Assembly (NCBI GenBank): GCA_963784195.1
Contig: CAWARA010000032.1
Span: 248,001-312,000 of the forward strand
DNA: 64,000 nt
Reading direction: 5' to 3'
Origin: CAVQAH01 sp963784195
GTDB lineage: Bacteria > Acidobacteriota > Vicinamibacteria > Vicinamibacterales > 2-12-FULL-66-21
Shown: piece after piece, positions 17,906 through 26,084 of the stretch
How the letters are laid out: the number at the start of each line of letters is the position of its first letter
How positions within the stretch are numbered: position 1 is the first letter of the stretch
Made by a program: the position numbers and the translations under genes
The notes under the pieces: model-generated
Seen by the model: only the letters and a program-made list of their open reading frames with translations
Told to the model about the DNA's origin: nothing
The model's database searches: none

Positions 17906-20900
17906 ATGCGCACGCGCAATCCGCGCGGGCCCGTCACGCAGGTGGGGACTGTTCTTCTCAGCCTCGCGCTCGTCGCGGGCTTGTCCTACGAAGCAGCCGC
18001 ACAGACGGGGTATGTTCCGTACTACGGAAAGAACAAGATCCGATACGACAATTTCAGGTGGCACATCTACACGACCGACCACTTCGAAATTTTCTATTAC
18101 CCCGAGATCGAATCGCATCTCGAGCGGATCGCGAGCTACGCCGAGAGCGCGTATCAGCAGGTCAGCTCCGACCTCAAGCACGACCTGGCCTTCAAGGTCC
18201 CCCTCGTCCTTTATAAGACGCAGAGCGAATTCCAGCAGCAGAACATCGAACCGAGCGAGTTGCCGGAAGGGGTGCTCGCGTTCGCCGAGCCGTATCGCGA
18301 TCGAATGGTGCTGCCGATCGACGAACAGGCTGACGCGCTCTACCGGTTGATCACGCACGAGCTGACGCACATCTTCGAGTTCGACATCATCCCGCGCTCG
18401 CTGCTGCGCCGCGGCCTGCCCTTGTGGGTAGACGAGGGTCTCGCCGATCACATGACCGGTTACTGGAACCCGTTCGATCTGATGACCGTCCGTGACGCGG
18501 CGATTGCCGACATCATCCCGGCGATGAGCGACTTCCAGGGTGCGGCGTTCATCGACGGCCGGCTCCCGTACAACCTCGGACACGCGGCATTCGAGTTCAT
18601 CGAGTCACGCTGGGGCAAGGAAGGGCTGCGGCAGTTTCTGTTCGCGCTGCGCAAGAACGTCATCGGCGGTGGCGAGAGCGCCTATGAAGAAGCGTTCCGG
18701 CTCAAGGCCGAGGAGTTCGACGAGCAGTTCGACAAGTACTTGAAGGACCGCTTCAAGCCGTTCCGCGACAAGGAACGTCCCGCGGACTACGGCCGCGATC
18801 TCGCGCCAAAGCGCGACAAGACGCCGTACGTCGCCGTCATCTCGATCGAGCCCTCCCCTTCGGGCGATTTGATGGCCGTGATGGCCGGGAACCGCAAGGA
18901 TCAGGAGCTCGACATCATCCTGATGTCCACGAAGGACAGCAAGGTGATCCGCAACCTGACGAGCGGGTTCAACAAGGATCGCGGTTACGAGTACATCGCG
19001 TCTCCGGGCGGCTTCCGCAACAACGCCGTGCCGTGGATGTCCTGGGCGCCGGCCGGCGATCGCATCGCGTATTTCGCGCGCACCGAGAAACAGAAAACGC
19101 TCGTGCTCCAGAACGTCGTCACCGGCAAGATCGAAAAGCGCATCGAGCTCAAGACCGTCGACATGCCGGAGTCCCCAGACATCAGTCCCGACGGCAAGCA
19201 GGTCGCTTTTGCCGCACTGCAAGGCGCGACGGGAGACATCTTCGTCGTCGACATCGAGACTGGCGAGCTGAAGAACGTCACGAAGGACGACCGCGGCGAC
19301 TTCTCGCCGACCTGGTCGCCCGATGGCAAGTCGATCGTCCATCTGGCGCGCGTCAGCCAGAACGACAAGCTGTTCCGCATCGACCTGGCGACGGGCGAGC
19401 GCAAGCAGCTCACCTTTGGCACGCACGACGACGGCGGGGCGCAGTTCATGGATGCGGACACCCTGGTGTTCCCGTCGACCGCCATCGACCCGAACCAGAG
19501 CATTCCCGACGATGTCCAGAAGAACGGCAACATCTACAACATCTGGACCCTCAACCTGAAGAACAGCGAGCTGCGTCAATACACGGACACGCTCACCGGC
19601 AATACCTCGCCGGTCGTGCTTCGCGATCAGACGCCGGCGCGCATCGCGTTCATCACCTACTACAAGTCGGAGTGGGGCATTCACGTGCTCAATCGTGAAG
19701 AGCCGCTGCACACCGTCGCGAGCGCCGACTACGGCGCCGGGGACCCGACCGCTCAGGATCTGCCGTTCGTGCCGCCGCTCCAGCACCAGCTGGTGCAGTC
19801 GAACATCAAGAAGAAGGGGACGTTCGAGAAGATGTTCCTGGAAGGCCGTCCGCCAGTCGCCCTCGGCGTGACGAGCGGCGGCGATCTGTTCGGCGGCACG
19901 CAGGTCACGTTCACCGACGTGCTCGGCGACAAGCAGTTCAACGTGTTCGCCGCGTCAGTGTCGCAGTACCGCACGCTGTCGGCGTCGTACATCAACCTGT
20001 CGCGGCGGCTGCAGTACGCCATTCAGGGGTACTCGCAGACGCAGTTCTTCTACGGCTACAACCCGGCTGTCTTCTACGGCCTAAACTACGGCTATCTCGA
20101 CCGTGACCTCGCGATCGCGACGCAGACGTCACGCGGCGGCACGGCGATCGGCATCTATCCATTGAATCGCTACTCGCGCCTCGAGTTCTCGGCGGGCCTG
20201 CTGCAATTCAGTCAGGAGTACGAGGAGGCCGAACTGCAGGAGATCGCAGATCGAGTATCAGATCGGCCGAGTACGGGCCGGACGCTCTTCACCGATGGCA
20301 CGTTCATGCCGTTCGGAATCAACTTCGTGCGCGAGACGACCGTGTTCCGTGAATACGGGCCGCTGGCAGGCGACACGATTCAGATCGGCTACGAGTATGC
20401 CCCGTCGATGGGCGATCTGCTCTCTCGTCAGACCGTCGAGGGTGACGCGCGCTACTACATGCGGCTCGGCACCAACGGCGTGCTCGCCTTCCGCGCACGC
20501 GGATACAAGAGCTGGGGCGAGTTCCCGGGCTACTTCTATTTCGGTGGCAACTCCGAGCTGCGCGGGTACGACTACCTGCAGTTCCTCGGCAACAAGGGCT
20601 TCTTCACCAACGCCGAGCTGCGGTTCCCGATCATCGAAGCTGCGCTGACGCCAATCGGTGTCGTGGGCGGCCTGCGTGGCGTGTTCTTCTTCAACTTCGG
20701 CGCCGCCGGCTACGAAGGCCTGGCGATGAACGTGTGGACGAGTTCGGACACCGTCGCCACACCGATCGTGGACTACGTGTTCGACCCGACGTCACCAAGC
20801 GGCGCGCGGCCGGTCTTCGGCGAGCCGCGGCCGATTACCGGCTTCCGGCTGGTCGACAGCCGCGCCTCCTACGGTGTGGGCATCGAGACGTTCGCACTGG

Positions 20901-21037
20901 GCTTCCCGATCCACTTCGACTGGTCGTGGCGCACGCTCTTCAACAAGGACTGGGAAGACGTCGTCTTCGCGTTGGAAGGCGGAAGCAGCTGGTTCCGCCG
21001 CGCCAAGTTCGACGTCTGGATCGGCTACGACTTTTAG
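17906..21037 (+). CDS. Peptidase MA-like / TolB propeller / Omp85 barrel fusion protein
   Basis: A 1043-residue secreted protein combining three modules. After a signal peptide, residues about 40-280 form a gluzincin-like metalloprotease with zinc motif HELTHIFEFD and the third ligand in WVDEGLADH. Residues about 300-620 contain TolB/WD40-like propeller blades (DISPDGKQVAFAA, SPTWSPDGKSIVHLARV, GGAQFMDADTLVFPS). The last 380 residues are a BamA/Omp85-type beta-barrel, with GNSELRGYDYLQFLGNKGFF and a C-terminal aromatic (IGYDF). The protein is probably in the outer membrane with the protease facing the periplasm. The ATG at 17906 has GAGGTGAACC just upstream. The module identities are clear; the substrate is unknown. 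Confidence 0.9.
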   Translation: MRTRNPRGPVTQVGTVLLSLALVAGLSYEAAAQTGYVPYYGKNKIRYDNFRWHIYTTDHFEIFYYPEIESHLERIASYAESAYQQVSSDLKHDLAFKVPLVLYKTQSEFQQQNIEPSELPEGVLAFAEPYRDRMVLPIDEQADALYRLITHELTHIFEFDIIPRSLLRRGLPLWVDEGLADHMTGYWNPFDLMTVRDAAIADIIPAMSDFQGAAFIDGRLPYNLGHAAFEFIESRWGKEGLRQFLFALRKNVIGGGESAYEEAFRLKAEEFDEQFDKYLKDRFKPFRDKERPADYGRDLAPKRDKTPYVAVISIEPSPSGDLMAVMAGNRKDQELDIILMSTKDSKVIRNLTSGFNKDRGYEYIASPGGFRNNAVPWMSWAPAGDRIAYFARTEKQKTLVLQNVVTGKIEKRIELKTVDMPESPDISPDGKQVAFAALQGATGDIFVVDIETGELKNVTKDDRGDFSPTWSPDGKSIVHLARVSQNDKLFRIDLATGERKQLTFGTHDDGGAQFMDADTLVFPSTAIDPNQSIPDDVQKNGNIYNIWTLNLKNSELRQYTDTLTGNTSPVVLRDQTPARIAFITYYKSEWGIHVLNREEPLHTVASADYGAGDPTAQDLPFVPPLQHQLVQSNIKKKGTFEKMFLEGRPPVALGVTSGGDLFGGTQVTFTDVLGDKQFNVFAASVSQYRTLSASYINLSRRLQYAIQGYSQTQFFYGYNPAVFYGLNYGYLDRDLAIATQTSRGGTAIGIYPLNRYSRLEFSAGLLQFSQEYEEAELQEIADRVSDRPSTGRTLFTDGTFMPFGINFVRETTVFREYGPLAGDTIQIGYEYAPSMGDLLSRQTVEGDARYYMRLGTNGVLAFRARGYKSWGEFPGYFYFGGNSELRGYDYLQFLGNKGFFTNAELRFPIIEAALTPIGVVGGLRGVFFFNFGAAGYEGLAMNVWTSSDTVATPIVDYVFDPTSPSGARPVFGEPRPITGFRLVDSRASYGVGIETFALGFPIHFDWSWRTLFNKDWEDVVFALEGGSSWFRRAKFDVWIGYDF

Positions 21038-21055
21038 ACTGCAGCTGTTAGGCAA

Positions 21056-21145
21056 GCGTGACGCGAAGCTGAAGCTTCGCAGCTCCCAACCTGCAGGGCG
21101 ACTTAGCGCCGGTCACGTTGGGAGTTGGTGACTTGGCAGTTGAGA
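21056..21145. repeat. Short inverted word pair (CTCCCAACCTG / GTTGGGAGTTGG)
   Basis: CAGCTCCCAACCTG and CACGTTGGGAGTTGG face each other across about 30 bases, with a GAAGCTGAAGCTTCGC hairpin on the left. It sits between the barrel gene and the small zinc-finger gene. Confidence 0.5.
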
Positions 21146-21151
21146 GGCTTC

Positions 21152-21403
21152 TTGACCCATCCTCCTCACGACGGCCCCTGCGCCGACGTCATCCGGCTGC
21201 TCGCGGACTATCTCGAACATCACCTGCCGGCCGACGTGCACGCCGATCTTGAAGGCCACCTCGCCAAGTGCCCCCGCTGCGTCACGCAGCTCAAGACCTA
21301 CGAGTCCACGGTCTCGCTGCTGAAGTCCATTCGTGAAGACGACCTGCCGCCGGAACTGCGCTGCACGCTGCGGTCGTTTCTGCATCGGAACTGCGGGAAC
21401 TGA
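21152..21403 (+). CDS. Small zf-HC2 (anti-sigma-type) zinc-finger protein
   Basis: A short protein, about 83 residues, that resembles a free anti-sigma zinc-binding domain. The motif is LEGHLAKCPRCVTQLKTYES, with an upstream CADVIRLLADYLEHHLP helix. It has no membrane helix. I chose the TTG at 21152 because GAGAGG lies just before it; an in-frame TTG at 21125 is possible. It could bind a sigma factor encoded elsewhere. Two further cysteines close the protein (RCTLRSFLHRNCGN). Confidence 0.7.
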   Translation: MTHPPHDGPCADVIRLLADYLEHHLPADVHADLEGHLAKCPRCVTQLKTYESTVSLLKSIREDDLPPELRCTLRSFLHRNCGN

Positions 21404-21622
21404 CACGCGCAAGCGCGACGACTTCAGCCGACTCCGACCCCGTGGTATGCGGAGACTGGATGGGCCGAGTCCGTGACGCGGAGTCTGACTCAGCGCGTCG
21501 AGTCCGTGACGCGCGACGCTCGACTCAGCCTCCTGCTCGAGAGCTACACGCAGGTCCGCCGGAGCTTCATCGAAGGCGTGACACTACCGCGCTGCGTTGT
21601 CGTCACGTATACTCCGTCCGCG

Positions 21623-22110
21623 ATGACCTCTCAGCCAAGCGCCCCTCCGAATCGGCCACTGAAATGGTGCAGGTTGTTCTGCCCAACGATGCCAATCCGC
21701 TGGGGTTCATTCTTGGCGGAACCGTGATGCACCTGATCGACATTGCGGGCGCCATTGCGTGTCACCGGCACACGCGAAGTTTGCTCGTCACGGCTGCGGT
21801 AGACGGGCTGCAGTTCCTTCATCCGATCAAGGTCGGCGATCTGATCATCCTCAAGGCAATGGTCACCGCCGTGTGGAGCACGTCGCTCGAAGTTGAAGTC
21901 GAGGTGTTCTCGGAGGAAACGCTGACGGGCGTGCGGCGGATGACGAGCCGGGCCTATCTGACGTTCGTCGCAGTCGATCGCGACGGCCAGCGCGTGACCA
22001 TCCCCGGTTTGATCGTCGAGACCGAGGAGGAGAAGCGCCGCGTGCAGGAGGCGGAAGTTCGTCGGGCGCAGCGGCTGGAGGCGAAGAGAGCCCTTGAGGC
22101 CCGCCTGTGA
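21623..22110 (+). CDS. Acyl-CoA thioesterase, hotdog fold, probable frameshift at the start
   Basis: A cytosolic hotdog-fold acyl-CoA thioesterase of the YciA/BACH type, hydrolysing acyl-CoA to free acid and CoA. Family sequence runs from RPSESATEMVQVVLPNDANP through GGTVMHLIDIAGAIACHRH to HPIKVGDLIILKAMV and TSRAYLTFVAVD. A charged helical tail follows (EEEKRRVQEAEVRRAQRLEA). In the main frame the first good start would be an internal ATG. A better start, the ATG at 21623, is in another frame and rejoins near 21637, so one base is probably missing. The upstream in-frame extension to 21442 has no family similarity. Confidence 0.8.
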
Positions 22111-22122
22111 GGTCGGGTTGGG

Positions 22123-22444
22123 TGACGGAGGGGACGGAGGACACGGAAAAAGCTTTAACTCGGAGAAACGGAGCAACGGAGGGCGGGCAGCGAGTCACCG
22201 GTCACAGCCGATGCCGGCCCGGCCATCGGCCGGGCCGAGCGATCAATCGACACCCCGCGGACGCAAGCTGCGGGTGACGGCGGCGCAGCTTGTGTCCGTG
22301 GGGTGTCGATTGATCGCCCGCCGCCTGAGCGGCGGCATCGGCGCACCCGGTGACAACCCCCTGAGCCATCCAGACCCGTTTCAGCTCCGTGTCTCCGTGT
22401 CTCCGTTTTTGAAGCCTTTTCCGTTCCCTCCGTCCCCTCCGTCG
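22123..22444. repeat. Composite cloverleaf element, copy 2
   Basis: Same plan as the 8.5-kb copy: outer GGACGGAGG arrays, base stem GCCGATGCCG (22207-22216), the GGCCCGGCC-ATC-GGCCGGGCC hairpin, and a 33-bp stem (22239-22271 with 22285-22317) closing a 13-nt loop. In the stem, two positions that pair G-C in copy 1 are G-T here, equal to G-U in RNA. The element overlaps the 3' end of the minus-strand protease reading frame and gives that protein an 84-residue tail. Confidence 0.85.
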
Positions 22445-23968
22445 CCTCACTCTACTCGATTCCAGGCCCAGGATGCTCCTCCGCAGATCGATCGTCACGC
22501 GATACTTGCTCAGGAACTTGTGGCCCACGATGCCGCCCACCTGGAACCCGAGGAGGGCGCTGGGCGCGCGCAGGTTGAGGACGACGACCGGGATGCGGTT
22601 GAACCTGATGTTGCTGAATTCGAGATCGACGTTCGGCATCAGGAATGCCTCACGGTCCCATCCCGAGGCGCCATAAACCTTCAGCGGGATCCGGCGGTAC
22701 GGGTTCTCGGGCTTGATCAGGCCGGCCGTGGCATCGCTGATGGAGATCACTTCCCCGCCGGTGTCCACGACGAACGAGGCCGGCAGCGATCCGTTGAGCG
22801 TGCCGCGGACGATGGCGAGGCGGTGCAGGCGCATCGGCAGCTCGTCGTCGTAGTCGACGGCTGGTAGGTTGCGGCTCATGACCAGCTCGCGCTTCGCGTA
22901 GTCGAGGCGCATCGACAGCCCCAGCGCGATTGGCGACAGCGCGTCCGGCTCGCGCGACGGGAATCCGCGAATCGCTGGCGTCCTGATCAGGCAGGGCACG
23001 TTCTTGATCTTCAGCGATCCAACCTCGAGCGTGTCGATGCGTCCGATCTGAAGTCCTCGCGTGCCGACGTCGCCGACGCCGGCGCTCTGGACGAAGGCGA
23101 TCGGCGAGACCCCGCGCAGCCTCGCGACATCGCGTGAGATCACGGTCTGCTCGGCGCCGGTGTCGAGCACGAACTCGTGCCCTGCGCCGTTCACCCTGAC
23201 CTTCACCAGGACCTTCTCGCGATTGATGCGGATCGGCACGCGCCAGACTTCGTCCGGCGCGACGGCGGTCTCTCCGCGCGCGGGCTGAATCTCCAGCGGC
23301 GGACGGCGCCTGAACGACTCGAGGAACCGGATCTCGGCGCGCACCCACCCGGCCTTGATGCCACGATCGCGCGGCGGCAGCAGCGGAATGTACTGCCCGA
23401 GTGCGTCGGCCGCCTCGGCGTAGTGGTATTGGCGCTCGTAGACCGACGCGAGGGTGTGATGGAACTCCGCTTCCCGAGGCGCCAGCCGCAGCGACTCCTG
23501 AGCCGCTACCAGCGCGTCATCCAGCTTGCCCATCGCCGCCAGCGATCGCGCGCGTCCGTGACGTCCGCGCGGCTGCTCGGGATCGAGTTGAAGCGCCGCT
23601 TCGTACTCGCGCTCGGCATCCTCGAAGCGTCCGACAGCCCAGAGGGCATCGCCGTGAACGGCGGCGATGAGCGCTTCTTCCGGCTTGGCGCGCCTGAAGT
23701 TCTCCGACTCGCGGTAGGCGCCGTGGAAATCACCCGTTCGCAACACCGAGAGCACCGCACCGGCCGCCGCGCGCCTGCCAATATCGCGGTCCTCGTTGGA
23801 TGCGAGCGCCCGGTACGCATCCCGGGCATCCTCGTAGTCGCCCTCGGCAAAGAGTGCGTCCGCCTTGCGGATCCGCTCCTCCGGTGGCGCCTGCGAAGGC
23901 TGCGCCCCGATGATCGGCGTGATGCCAATCACCACGGCAGGGATCACGAGTAGTCTGGTTATCGTCAT
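22202..23968 (-). CDS. TPR protein with two retropepsin-like aspartyl protease domains
   Basis: A 588-residue exported protein. After a signal peptide (RLLVIPAVVIGITPIIGA) come TPR repeats over about residues 30-200 (GDALWAVGRFEDAEREYEAA and similar). Two retroviral-type aspartyl protease domains follow, with motifs FVLDTGAEQTVIS (near 268) and FVVDTGGEVISIS (near 400). Two domains in one chain can form the active pair. Recognisable protein ends near residue 504 (SILGLESS). The remaining 84 residues are Arg-rich and encoded entirely by the composite repeat, so the original stop was probably lost. Family assignment is firm; the substrate is unknown. Confidence 0.85.
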   Translation of the reverse strand: MTITRLLVIPAVVIGITPIIGAQPSQAPPEERIRKADALFAEGDYEDARDAYRALASNEDRDIGRRAAAGAVLSVLRTGDFHGAYRESENFRRAKPEEALIAAVHGDALWAVGRFEDAEREYEAALQLDPEQPRGRHGRARSLAAMGKLDDALVAAQESLRLAPREAEFHHTLASVYERQYHYAEAADALGQYIPLLPPRDRGIKAGWVRAEIRFLESFRRRPPLEIQPARGETAVAPDEVWRVPIRINREKVLVKVRVNGAGHEFVLDTGAEQTVISRDVARLRGVSPIAFVQSAGVGDVGTRGLQIGRIDTLEVGSLKIKNVPCLIRTPAIRGFPSREPDALSPIALGLSMRLDYAKRELVMSRNLPAVDYDDELPMRLHRLAIVRGTLNGSLPASFVVDTGGEVISISDATAGLIKPENPYRRIPLKVYGASGWDREAFLMPNVDLEFSNIRFNRIPVVVLNLRAPSALLGFQVGGIVGHKFLSKYRVTIDLRRSILGLESSRVRRRRGRRERKRLQKRRHGDTELKRVWMAQGVVTGCADAAAQAAGDQSTPHGHKLRRRHPQLASAGCRLIARPGRWPGRHRL

Positions 23969-23982
23969 TGTCGGTGGCTCAT

Positions 23983-24026
23983 TGACGACTGACGACTTTC
24001 GACTGACGACTGACGACTGACGACTT
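23983..24026. repeat. Word array (GACTGACGACT)
   Basis: Tandem GACGACT words in one orientation between the start of the aspartyl-protease gene and the end of nuoI, both minus strand. It uses the same word as the arrays at 15.1 and 52.0 kb. Confidence 0.65.
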
Positions 24027-24033
24027 CACCCTG

Positions 24034-24498
24034 TCATCGACTGTACTGCTCGATCTCGACCCCGTCATACATCTCATCGATCCGCAGGATCTGCGTCTCG
24101 CGGCTGTAGCTGCCAAGCTCGTAGTCCTCGCTCATGATGAGGGCCTTCACGGGCTTGGTCGGGCACACCTCGGCACACAGGCCACAGAAGCTGCAGCGTG
24201 ACAGGTTGAAATCGAAGTAGTCGAGGATCTTGATCTTCTGGCCCGGCTCGCGGTGTCCGCCGAGGACGATCAGGTCATCCGGGCACGCTTTCGCGCACTG
24301 ATCGCAGACGATGCACGTGGCGGCGCCGGTTTCGGGCTCGACCTGCAGGCGCAACACGCCGCGGAAGCGCGGAGAAACCGGACGGCGCTCGAGCGGGTAT
24401 TGAAACGTGAACGCGGGTTGTGGCGTGTACCGGAGCGTCAGCCAGAGCCCCTTCAGGAGATCGATCAGGAAGATCGTGCGAAGGAACTGGCCAATCAA
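24034..24498 (-). CDS. nuoI: NADH-quinone oxidoreductase subunit I
   Basis: A 154-residue ferredoxin-like subunit of respiratory complex I, carrying two 4Fe-4S clusters that pass electrons toward NuoB. The cluster motifs are CIVCDQCAKACP and CSFCGLCAEVCPTKP. The N-terminal amphipathic stretch (FLIDLLKGLWLTLRYTPQP) and the typical FQYPLERRPVSPRFRG follow the family. Only NuoI and NuoB of complex I are in the window. A word array of about 100 bases separates them. Confidence 0.93.
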   Translation of the reverse strand: MIGQFLRTIFLIDLLKGLWLTLRYTPQPAFTFQYPLERRPVSPRFRGVLRLQVEPETGAATCIVCDQCAKACPDDLIVLGGHREPGQKIKILDYFDFNLSRCSFCGLCAEVCPTKPVKALIMSEDYELGSYSRETQILRIDEMYDGVEIEQYSR

Positions 24499-24520
24499 GA
24501 TTGCGCCTCCTCACGAGCGA

Positions 24521-24612
24521 CGTGCGCAAGTGCGCTAGTGCGCAAGTGCGCGCGTGCTTGCTTGTCACCTGCGCACCTGCGCACTTGCGCACCTGCGCAC
24601 TTGCGCACTTAC
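24521..24612. repeat. Paired inverted word array (GTGCGCAAGTGCGC)
   Basis: The left half has GTGCGCAAGTGCGC words and the right half CCTGCGCACTTGCGCAC words, giving a palindrome between nuoB and nuoI. The same word makes a larger array at 53.0 kb. Confidence 0.75.
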
Positions 24613-25139
24613 CCGTCCACTAGTGTCGGCTCTACGTCGCCCGTTCGAATGACCCGCTCGCGGGTCAGGACAGTGTTCTCCCGCCGAATCTTGTCCTGCA
24701 GCCTCATCAATCCATAGAGGAGCGCCTCGGGCCGTGGAGGACACCCCGAGACATAGACGTCCACCGGGACGATCTTGTCGACGCCCTGAAGCACGCTGTA
24801 CGTCGGAAACGGGCCGCCGGCGTTCGAGCAGCTGCCCATCGAGATCACCCACTTCGGCTCCGGCATCTGATCGTAGAGCCGGCGCAGCACGGGCGCCATC
24901 TTCTTCGTGACCGTTCCGGCGACGATGAGGAGATCGGCCTGGCGGGGGGAGGCGCGGAACACTTCCGCGCCGAAGCGCGAAATGTCGTAGCGTGAGGCCG
25001 ACGCCGCCATCATCTCGATGGCGCAGCACGCCAGGCCGAACCCCATCGGCCACAACGAAGACTGCCGTGCCCAGTTGAGCACCTTGTCCACGTTCGTGGT
25101 GATGAAGTTGTCGTCGAAGCGATGCTCGATCAGGCCCAC
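24609..25139 (-). CDS. nuoB: NADH-quinone oxidoreductase subunit B
   Basis: A 176-residue complex I subunit that binds cluster N2 and delivers electrons to quinone. Its four ligand cysteines are visible: the pair in GLACCAIEMMA, one in SMGSCSNAGGPF and one in VSGCPPRPEALL. The quinone-site region RYDISRFGAEVFRASPRQAD is well conserved. It lies downstream of the ferredoxin gene and upstream of nuoI on the minus strand. The last residues (GDVEPTLVDG) reach the word array. Confidence 0.95.
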   Translation of the reverse strand: MGLIEHRFDDNFITTNVDKVLNWARQSSLWPMGFGLACCAIEMMAASASRYDISRFGAEVFRASPRQADLLIVAGTVTKKMAPVLRRLYDQMPEPKWVISMGSCSNAGGPFPTYSVLQGVDKIVPVDVYVSGCPPRPEALLYGLMRLQDKIRRENTVLTRERVIRTGDVEPTLVDG

Positions 25140-25185
25140 AGTGATTACCAGCAGCGCGAGGCTTCAGCCTCGCGGCGCGCTCCTG

Positions 25186-25452
25186 CTACGTCTGCCGCTC
25201 GTAGTACTCCGCGTTCATCGGAATGAAGTGCTTCCACTTCTCGGGTGTCTCTTCCAGCGCGAAAATCGCTTCCACGGGGCACGCCGGCACGCACGCGCCG
25301 CAATCGATACACTCGTCCGGGTGGATATAGAGCATCTCCGCCGCCGCAAACTCCGGTTCGTCCTTCCGCGGGTGGATGCAGTCTACAGGACAGACGTCCA
25401 CACACGCCGTATCTTTCGTCCCCACGCAGGGTTCAGTGATGATGTACGCCAA
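25186..25452 (-). CDS. Seven-iron ferredoxin (FdxA-like)
   Basis: An 88-residue electron carrier. The first motif, CVGTKDTACVDVCPVDC, has the C-x7-C-x3-CP spacing of a 3Fe-4S site. The second, CIDCGACVPACP, binds a 4Fe-4S cluster. Length and ending (ETPEKWKHFIPMNAEYYE) match the FdxA group. It is 46 bases upstream of nuoB in the same direction, so the two may be co-transcribed and functionally linked. Confidence 0.93.
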   Translation of the reverse strand: MAYIITEPCVGTKDTACVDVCPVDCIHPRKDEPEFAAAEMLYIHPDECIDCGACVPACPVEAIFALEETPEKWKHFIPMNAEYYERQT

Positions 25453-25595
25453 ACAGATGCCTCCGGCAAAGGAAATCTAGGGTACCCCTCCCATTTTCGC
25501 GCATCGTAAATCGATCTGGCTGAGCGGTATGAAGGTGGCGCCAGGAGAGGGAACCTGATCTGATTTTAGCAGGCAGCCGGGGGATGTCGCACGGG

Positions 25596-25731
25596 TCCGG
25601 GGGTCGGGGCTCGGGACTCGGGGCTCGGGACTCGGGCACAAAGAAATGCTGACAACTGTTAGCTCGTACCCTGAGTCCCGAGCCCTGGAGCCCCGAGTCC
25701 CGAGTCCCGAGCCCCGAGCCCCGAGCCCCGG
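25596..25731. repeat. Paired inverted word array (CGGGACTCGGGG)
   Basis: The left array (25596-25640) repeats GGGGCTCGGGACTC and the right array (about 25672-25731) repeats GAGTCCCGAGCCCC, its inverse. A 30-base AT-richer loop separates them. The right arm abuts the stop codon of the DUF2203 gene. The same word recurs at 52.0 kb. Confidence 0.82.
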
Positions 25732-25733
25732 CC

Positions 25734-26084
25734 CTACTGAATCCGCATCCTTCCTGCAAAACCGTCGTCATATGTGTGGTAATGCGCGACGGTCTCCTCG
25801 GGATAGCACCAACAGTAGTAGCCTTCTCCATTGTCGAAGTCCACGAGCCAGAGCCCTTTGGCTTCGAGGCCCAGGGACTGGAGCTCGGCCGCCCAGCCGT
25901 TGACGACGTCCCGGAGGGCGGCGGAGAGGGAGGCATGTTCGGGATCGTCTTCGGCCATGTCGTGGAGCTGAGAGGCAAGCGTCTCGGCCCGGCGCACGGC
26001 ATCGGCGGTCACGTGCTTGACGTGCGGCAGCAGGTCGCGTGCTGCCTGAAGCGAGAAAATGGGCCGGGGCTCCGTTGAGGGCAT
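25734..26084 (-). CDS. DUF2203 family protein
   Basis: A 116-residue cytosolic protein. DUF2203 features are the helical start (IFSLQAARDLLPHVKHVTAD), VNGWAAELQSLGLEAKGLWL and the ending VDFDNGEGYYCWCYPEETVA. The ATG at 26084 removes a basic extension that is probably not translated. Function is unknown. The stop codon lies directly against the right arm of the preceding word array. Confidence 0.85.
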   Translation of the reverse strand: MPSTEPRPIFSLQAARDLLPHVKHVTADAVRRAETLASQLHDMAEDDPEHASLSAALRDVVNGWAAELQSLGLEAKGLWLVDFDNGEGYYCWCYPEETVAHYHTYDDGFAGRMRIQ

